Source: Ekhidna lutea
Lineage (GTDB): Bacteria; Bacteroidota; Bacteroidia; Cytophagales; Cyclobacteriaceae
Length of the DNA: 64,000 nucleotides
Assembly: GCF_900188325.1 (NCBI RefSeq)
Contig: NZ_FZPD01000002.1
Span: forward strand, 830,183 to 894,182
Reading direction: 5' to 3'
Every line of letters starts with the position of its first letter. Position 1 is the first letter of the stretch. The position numbers and the translations under genes are program-made. Below the pieces are notes generated by a model. It had not been told where the DNA came from. It did no database searches and saw nothing but the letters and a program-made list of their open reading frames with translations. Of this stretch, positions 60,601 through 64,000 are shown piece after piece.

Positions 60601-63600
60601 CCTGTAATCCGGTTAGCTGAATGGATCCCTCATTACCACCACAAGTAGTTGGATCAGTCTGTGTGTCTAAAGTAATGGTTGGAGATGAAGGATTAGTGAG
60701 TGTTGCTGCTATATTGTTTGACACACATCCACTATTTGTCACGTTAATCTCTGTATAGCTTCCTGCCGGAAGGTTTTCCATCAAATATTCTCCATCTGCG
60801 TTTGAGGTAACATTAAGTGCTGAGGCATCTACTCCATCAACTTTAAAATTTAGCTCATATGGGGTATTAGAGGCCAGACCAATAATTTCAATCGAACCAT
60901 CCCCACTGGTACAAGATGCTGGATTAACTACAATACCAACTTTAATGTCCGGTGGATTTAGTACAATACTTGGTATGATATTCGATTGACACCCGTCGCT
61001 TTCACGAACTGCAAAAACATTTTCATAGCTACCGGAATTAAGACCATTAATCTCAATGGTTCCACCAGTAGAAGTCAATCCTGTAATTGTATTTGTGCTC
61101 CCATCCTTGTCAAAGGATATCGTATATGATTCACTATCATCAAATCCATTCAACTCAATTTTACCATCCACAGAAGCACATGAACTAGGATCTGTTCCAA
61201 ATGAAGAACTGATTGATGGAGGAGATGGGTCTGTTATTGTGATCGGACCATCAATTTGATTTGAAACGCATCCACTGTTGGTCACACGGATGTCTGTGTA
61301 ATTGCCATTCGATAAGCCGGGGATAGGTAGTAAACCAGATGACAATGAAGTGATGCTTGTGCTTACATCAGATCCATTGGCTTTATATTCCACTGTGTAG
61401 GTTGTACTGGTTTCCAATCCATCCAACAATATGACACCATCTGATCCTCCACATGTTGAGGCATTTGTCGTGCTGTTAATTGATATGGTTGGTACTGTAG
61501 GATCATTTAGCGTAATCGGACCTGCAATTGAATTTGAGGTGCAACCTGACTTTGATGTACTTATGTTAGTATAATCTCCAGCGTTAAGTCCATTTATACG
61601 GATGATGCCGCTACCATCAGAAGTTATCGAAGTAGAAACTGACGTACCATCTTTTTCATAATTAACTACATAATTGGTTGAGGCTGTCAGTACTGAAAGT
61701 TCAATGCTTCCATCCGTCCCAGAGCATGTTGTTGGGTTATTTACCGCTGCAAGAGCAATCACCTCAGCTGAGGGATCCGAAATGACAACATCCGGATCTT
61801 CTAATGAAGTACATCCTGAAACTGTAATTCCCAGATCAATGTAAGTCCCTTCGGTAGCCAGAATGGTGGCGGTTCCTCCATTCACACTGACATTACTGAA
61901 TGATCCTGCGTTATGATCTATTGTATACAATCCGTTTGGAACATTTGTAAAGGAAAGAGAGATTGTTCCATTTCCTCCACATGTCACCGGATTTGTACTT
62001 CCGGTAACTGTAATAGTCGGAATTAATGGATCAGTTAGCATTACATCAATATTTTCAGTAGAAACACATCCTGAAATGTCGAGCGTGATATCATTGTACG
62101 TCCCTTCTGGCAGCCCTGAAATAAGCGCTGCTCCGCTATTAACAGATACATTCGAAAAAGTCTGTGATACTAATGCTCCATCCACATAATTCAGGCTGTA
62201 GGATCCGTTTGGTACATTCGTGAAACTCAAAGAAATGCTTCCATCTGATCCGCCACATGTGGTAGGTGAATTGCTTTCGATCAAAGCAATTGTTGGAATT
62301 GCCACTATATCTAATGAACCTGATGCAGATGAAGTATTACTACCACTATCAGACACCTCAGCAATAATAGCATAGGTAACACCTCCATTAAATGCACCTA
62401 AAGTTCCGCTTGTTGGAGTATCGGTACTAGTATCTACACTCCAATCGCCACTTGCATTTGGAACAACCGTGTAGGTAGCTCCATTAATTTCAAGAGTCAT
62501 TGTCTCACTGGCATTTAATCCAGCCCCAGTACCTGTGGTGCCAGTTAGTATTGGATCAACTCCATCACATACAACTTGACTAGATACTGTTGGAGATGCA
62601 GGTGCTGAAGTGTCTATTACTAATTCGCCCACAGTAGTATCTGTGGAACTGTTTCCTACTGAATCAGTTACAGTCACTACGACCTGATAAGTAGACCCGT
62701 CGGTAAATGTCCCTAATGTTCCACTGCTTGGTGTATCAGTTTCTGTGTTAACACTCCAGTTTCCACTAGCATCAGGTACTACTGAATAAGTTGCCCCATT
62801 AACTGTAACTGTCATAGTTTCTCCGGATGGTAAGGCACCACCCGTCCCAGTAGTACCAGTAATGATCGGGGTAGTGTCATTTGTTATCTGAGAATTAACT
62901 GTGGGAACAACGGGAGCGGTTGTATCAATTACTATTTCATCGGTTGTTGTATCTGTGCTTGAATTTCCTACTCCATCCGTACTGGTTACAACTGCTTCAT
63001 TAGGGCCGTTTGTGTTAGGATTAAATACACCAGAGGAAGGAGTGGCAGTCTCAGTGTCTATCGACCAATTTCCACTAGCATCAGCTGTTGTCACATACGT
63101 TGCTCCACCAATTTCAAGTGTTACCGTACTTCCAGCTTCAGCTGTTCCGGTAATAACGGGAGTCACATCATTTGTAGTCAGCGAATTTACTGTTGGAATA
63201 ACAGGGGCCGTTGTGTCAATTATTAATTCACCTGAAGTAACATCAGATGCCGAGTTTCCAGCCGAATCGGTACTTGTTACCGATACCTCATTTGTTCCAT
63301 TAACATCTGGGTTAAATGTTCCTGATGTTGGTGTTAGAACTTCAGTATTGACAGTCCAATTGCCGCTTCCATCCGCTGTTACAATGTAAGTAGCTCCTCC
63401 TACTACTACTGTGACTGTACTTCCTGCTTCAGCTGTTCCTGTTATTATTGGACTGGTGTCATTCGTAGTTTGACTTGTCACTGTAGGCGTAACAGGTGCT
63501 GTCGTGTCAATCACCAACTCATCAGTGGTCACATCGGATACTTCATTTCCGGCTTCATCTGTGATCGTTGCTGTAACCGGGTAAGTACCTTCGGTAAGCG

Positions 63601-64000
63601 CTGTGATGCCACTCAAGTCTAATGACCAGGTATCTCCACTGTTGGTCAGCTCTGCATCTGTTCCTAAAATATAGGTCGTGCCAGCTACTGTTACAGCAAA
63701 CACATCTGCATCTGAAGAATCAAATGAACCTGTAAGCGTAGGGTTGCTATTGGTCGTCTGGCTCACTACCGTTGGGGTCGCTGGATCTGTCGTATCAATC
63801 ACCAACTCATCAGTGGTCACATCGGATACTTCATTTCCGGCTTCATCCGTGATCGTTGCTGTAACCGGGTAAGTACCTTCGGTAAGCGCTGTGATGCCAC
63901 TTAAGTCTAATGACCAGGTATCTCCACTGTTGGTCAGCTCTGCATCTGTTCCTAAAACATAGGTCGTGCCAGCTACCGTCACCGAAAACACATCTGCATC
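57653..64000 (-). CDS. giant repeat-built cell-surface protein with type B gliding-motility C-terminal domain, partial
   Basis: An open frame of 2115 residues that continues past the right edge, so its true start is not seen. From the N-terminal side there are Ig-like repeats of about 96-110 residues (one partial, five full), seven SprB-like Cys-containing repeats (NNPTTCSGTDGSIEL type) plus one divergent unit, and two more Ig-like repeats. About 540 residues of DxDxDG acidic calcium-binding repeats follow. The C-terminal domain is FTPDGDGINDFFYIKDIE ... VQIYNRWGNKVFEI, a T9SS type B (gliding-motility-associated) domain. It is probably an adhesin on the cell surface; the PorP/SprF-like gene follows. 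Near-identical internal repeats suggest recent expansion. Confidence 0.92.
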   Translation of the reverse strand, partial: DADVFSVTVAGTTYVLGTDAELTNSGDTWSLDLSGITALTEGTYPVTATITDEAGNEVSDVTTDELVIDTTDPATPTVVSQTTNSNPTLTGSFDSSDADVFAVTVAGTTYILGTDAELTNSGDTWSLDLSGITALTEGTYPVTATITDEAGNEVSDVTTDELVIDTTAPVTPTVTSQTTNDTSPIITGTAEAGSTVTVVVGGATYIVTADGSGNWTVNTEVLTPTSGTFNPDVNGTNEVSVTSTDSAGNSASDVTSGELIIDTTAPVIPTVNSLTTNDVTPVITGTAEAGSTVTLEIGGATYVTTADASGNWSIDTETATPSSGVFNPNTNGPNEAVVTSTDGVGNSSTDTTTDEIVIDTTAPVVPTVNSQITNDTTPIITGTTGTGGALPSGETMTVTVNGATYSVVPDASGNWSVNTETDTPSSGTLGTFTDGSTYQVVVTVTDSVGNSSTDTTVGELVIDTSAPASPTVSSQVVCDGVDPILTGTTGTGAGLNASETMTLEINGATYTVVPNASGDWSVDTSTDTPTSGTLGAFNGGVTYAIIAEVSDSGSNTSSASGSLDIVAIPTIALIESNSPTTCGGSDGSISLSFTNVPNGSYSLNYVDGALVSQTFSNVSVNSGAALISGLPEGTYNDITLDISGCVSTENIDVMLTDPLIPTITVTGSTNPVTCGGNGTISLSFTNVPNGLYTIDHNAGSFSNVSVNGGTATILATEGTYIDLGITVSGCTSLEDPDVVISDPSAEVIALAAVNNPTTCSGTDGSIELSVLTASTNYVVNYEKDGTSVSTSITSDGSGIIRINGLNAGDYTNISTSKSGCTSNSIAGPITLNDPTVPTISINSTTNASTCGGSDGVILLDGLETSTTYTVEYKANGSDVSTSITSLSSGLLPIPGLSNGNYTDIRVTNSGCVSNQIDGPITITDPSPPSISSSFGTDPSSCASVDGKIELNGFDDSESYTISFDKDGSTNTITGLTSTGGTIEINGLNSGSYENVFAVRESDGCQSNIIPSIVLNPPDIKVGIVVNPASCTSGDGSIEIIGLASNTPYELNFKVDGVDASALNVTSNADGEYLMENLPAGSYTEINVTNSGCVSNNIAATLTNPSSPTITLDTQTDPTTCGGNEGSIQLTGLQASTSYSVSYTGTSAVSTTIGSDGGGNLTITGLQAGTYSNMSVSLGGCNSNVIASVTLNDPVGPSITIGTNPEVCRGESSADLSYSGTTGSPDLYSIDFDATAEAQGFVDISNASLGSNPISLTIPAAASAATYNASITVQNSGSGCSSSASSFTVVVNALPAVPTVTNLITNDTSPTLTGTADAGSNISVVVGGATFNTTTDGSGNWSVNTSGTPASGTFSPNVNGVNEVVVTADLGSCSSTDNTSNELTIDTTDPVVPVVFSQITNDTTPIIRGTAEPGSTVTVIVGGATYIVTADANGNWSVNTETVTPASGTFNPNIGGANEVQVTATDAAGNSTSDTTSDELTILAGDSDGDGILDFDEDIDGDGDPTNDDSDGDGTPDYLDGDDDGDGVATIDEDINGDGDPTNDDSDGDGTPDYLDEDDDDDGILTEDEDLDGDGDPTNDDCDNDGTPNYLDSDYCDTDGDGIFDNDEDLDGDGDFYNDDCDGDGTPNFLDADPCDTDGDGLDDGDEDSDGDGDPYNDDCDGDGTPNFQDTDSCDADGDGVVDFDEDINGDGDPTNDDSDGDGNPDYLDEDDDGDGILTEDEDLDGDGDPTNDDCDNDGTPNYLDSDYCDSDGDGIFDNDEDLDGDGDFYNDDCDGDGTPNFLDSDPCDTDGDGLDDGDEDSDGDGDPYNDDCDGDGTPNFQDTDSCDTDGDGILDVDEDLDGDGDPTDDDTDGDGDPDYLDEDDDGDGILTEDEDLDGDGDPTNDDCDGDGIPNYLDTDYCDTDGDGLLDGDEDTDGDGDPYNDDCDGDGTPNFQDTDPCDTDGDGLDDGDEDTDGDGDPYNDDCDGDGIPNFQDTDSCDTDGDGLLDTDEDTNGDGDLNNDDCDEDGTPNYLDTDLCDKVTPRKGFTPDGDGINDFFYIKDIELYPNNNVQIYNRWGNKVFEIDGYDNQSRVWSSEVTKGLTYGEKIVPDGTYYYLINLGDGSKPISGFVVVNR
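57930..59560 (-). repeat. acidic DxDxDG calcium-binding repeats in the giant protein
   Basis: A run of about twelve units of roughly 44 residues, each with the DGDGD/DEDLDGDGDPTNDD pattern of thrombospondin type 3 calcium-binding repeats. At DNA level, about 330 bp from 58531 recur from 58990 (offset 459 bp, 153 codons) with fewer than ten differences by eye. The unusual acidity makes the other strand full of meaningless open frames. Confidence 0.9.
60400..62300 (-). repeat. SprB-like repeats in the giant protein
   Basis: Seven units of about 80-90 residues recur, each starting near a Cys in the context NPTTCGGSDGSI and with a second Cys about 60 residues on (SGCVS). This spacing resembles the SprB repeats of gliding adhesins. 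Units differ at most positions, so this part is older than the acidic repeats. The boundaries are approximate. Confidence 0.8.
63511..64000 (-). repeat. 288-bp tandem repeat of Ig-like modules at the right edge
   Basis: The block starting at 63511 recurs at 63799 and continues to the edge, a 288-bp (96-codon) period. The copies differ at only a few bases, far fewer than the neighbouring Ig-like units, so this duplication is recent. More copies may lie beyond the window. Confidence 0.85.

Noticed and set aside
1..64000. CRISPR array, prophage or integrative element
   Set aside because: No regularly spaced short identical repeats, integrase, transposase or phage structural genes were seen. The only repeated arrays are inside the coding sequence of the giant protein.

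Overview
The window looks like chromosomal DNA of a marine or free-living member of the Bacteroidota, probably Cytophagia-like. The evidence is: C-terminal type IX secretion (T9SS) sorting tails of the 'FPNP...' kind on several large secreted proteins; a gliding-motility-type (type B) C-terminal domain on a giant protein followed by a PorP/SprF-like partner; TAnnTTTG promoter elements; weak Shine-Dalgarno signals; and a DnaG without zinc ligands, which I recall from this phylum. No phage, plasmid, CRISPR or rRNA genes were seen. One tRNA is present.

Layout. 1-3.5 kb: a DMT exporter divergent from a MetR-like LysR regulator, a short-chain dehydrogenase and a PstS-like lipoprotein. 3.7-11.8 kb: an aspartyl protease with PDZ domain, fmt, a probable 49-residue membrane peptide, folA, a membrane protein, an SDR and a T9SS-exported subtilisin. 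11.9-14.3 kb: an operon of a stand-alone ethylene-receptor-type membrane domain, a PAS histidine kinase and a single-domain response regulator. This is the most striking part of the window. 14.3-25 kb: mtgA, a beta-propeller/Y_Y_Y protein without kinase, an EF-hand protein, a DUF4197 lipoprotein, cinA, a 2-oxoacid dehydrogenase E2, a CDF metal exporter, an LpxR-like outer-membrane protein and a TlpA-like lipoprotein. 25-41.8 kb: a GNAT-nitrilase fusion, surE, ribBA, dnaG, a PurD-like ATP-grasp protein, an Mrp/NifU-like Fe-S pair, two T9SS cargo proteins around a PASTA protein, a rhodanese, an M50 protease and a HAD hydrolase. 41.8-46.8 kb: a tRNA with CAU anticodon, an exported endonuclease I with lamin-tail domains and a methionine aminotransferase-like enzyme. 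46.8-52.4 kb: two related palindromic intergenic repeats, a transglutaminase-like protein, a second PAS kinase/response-regulator pair and a MoxR/VWA pair. 52.4-57.5 kb, all minus strand: two lipocalin-like lipoproteins, a GNAT, a bile-acid/sodium symporter, a membrane-anchored AraC regulator, a DoxX-like protein and a PorP/SprF-like protein. 57.6-64 kb: a giant repeat-built surface protein that runs off the right edge.

How they work together. Two modules stand out. The 11.9-14.3 kb genes overlap or abut and read as a membrane sensor passing a signal to a kinase and then to a soluble receiver. The giant repeat protein with its PorP/SprF partner matches the known SprB/SprF arrangement of T9SS-delivered cell-surface adhesins. 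Most other genes are housekeeping or ordinary envelope functions in short operons. No intergenic gap exceeds about 225 bases.
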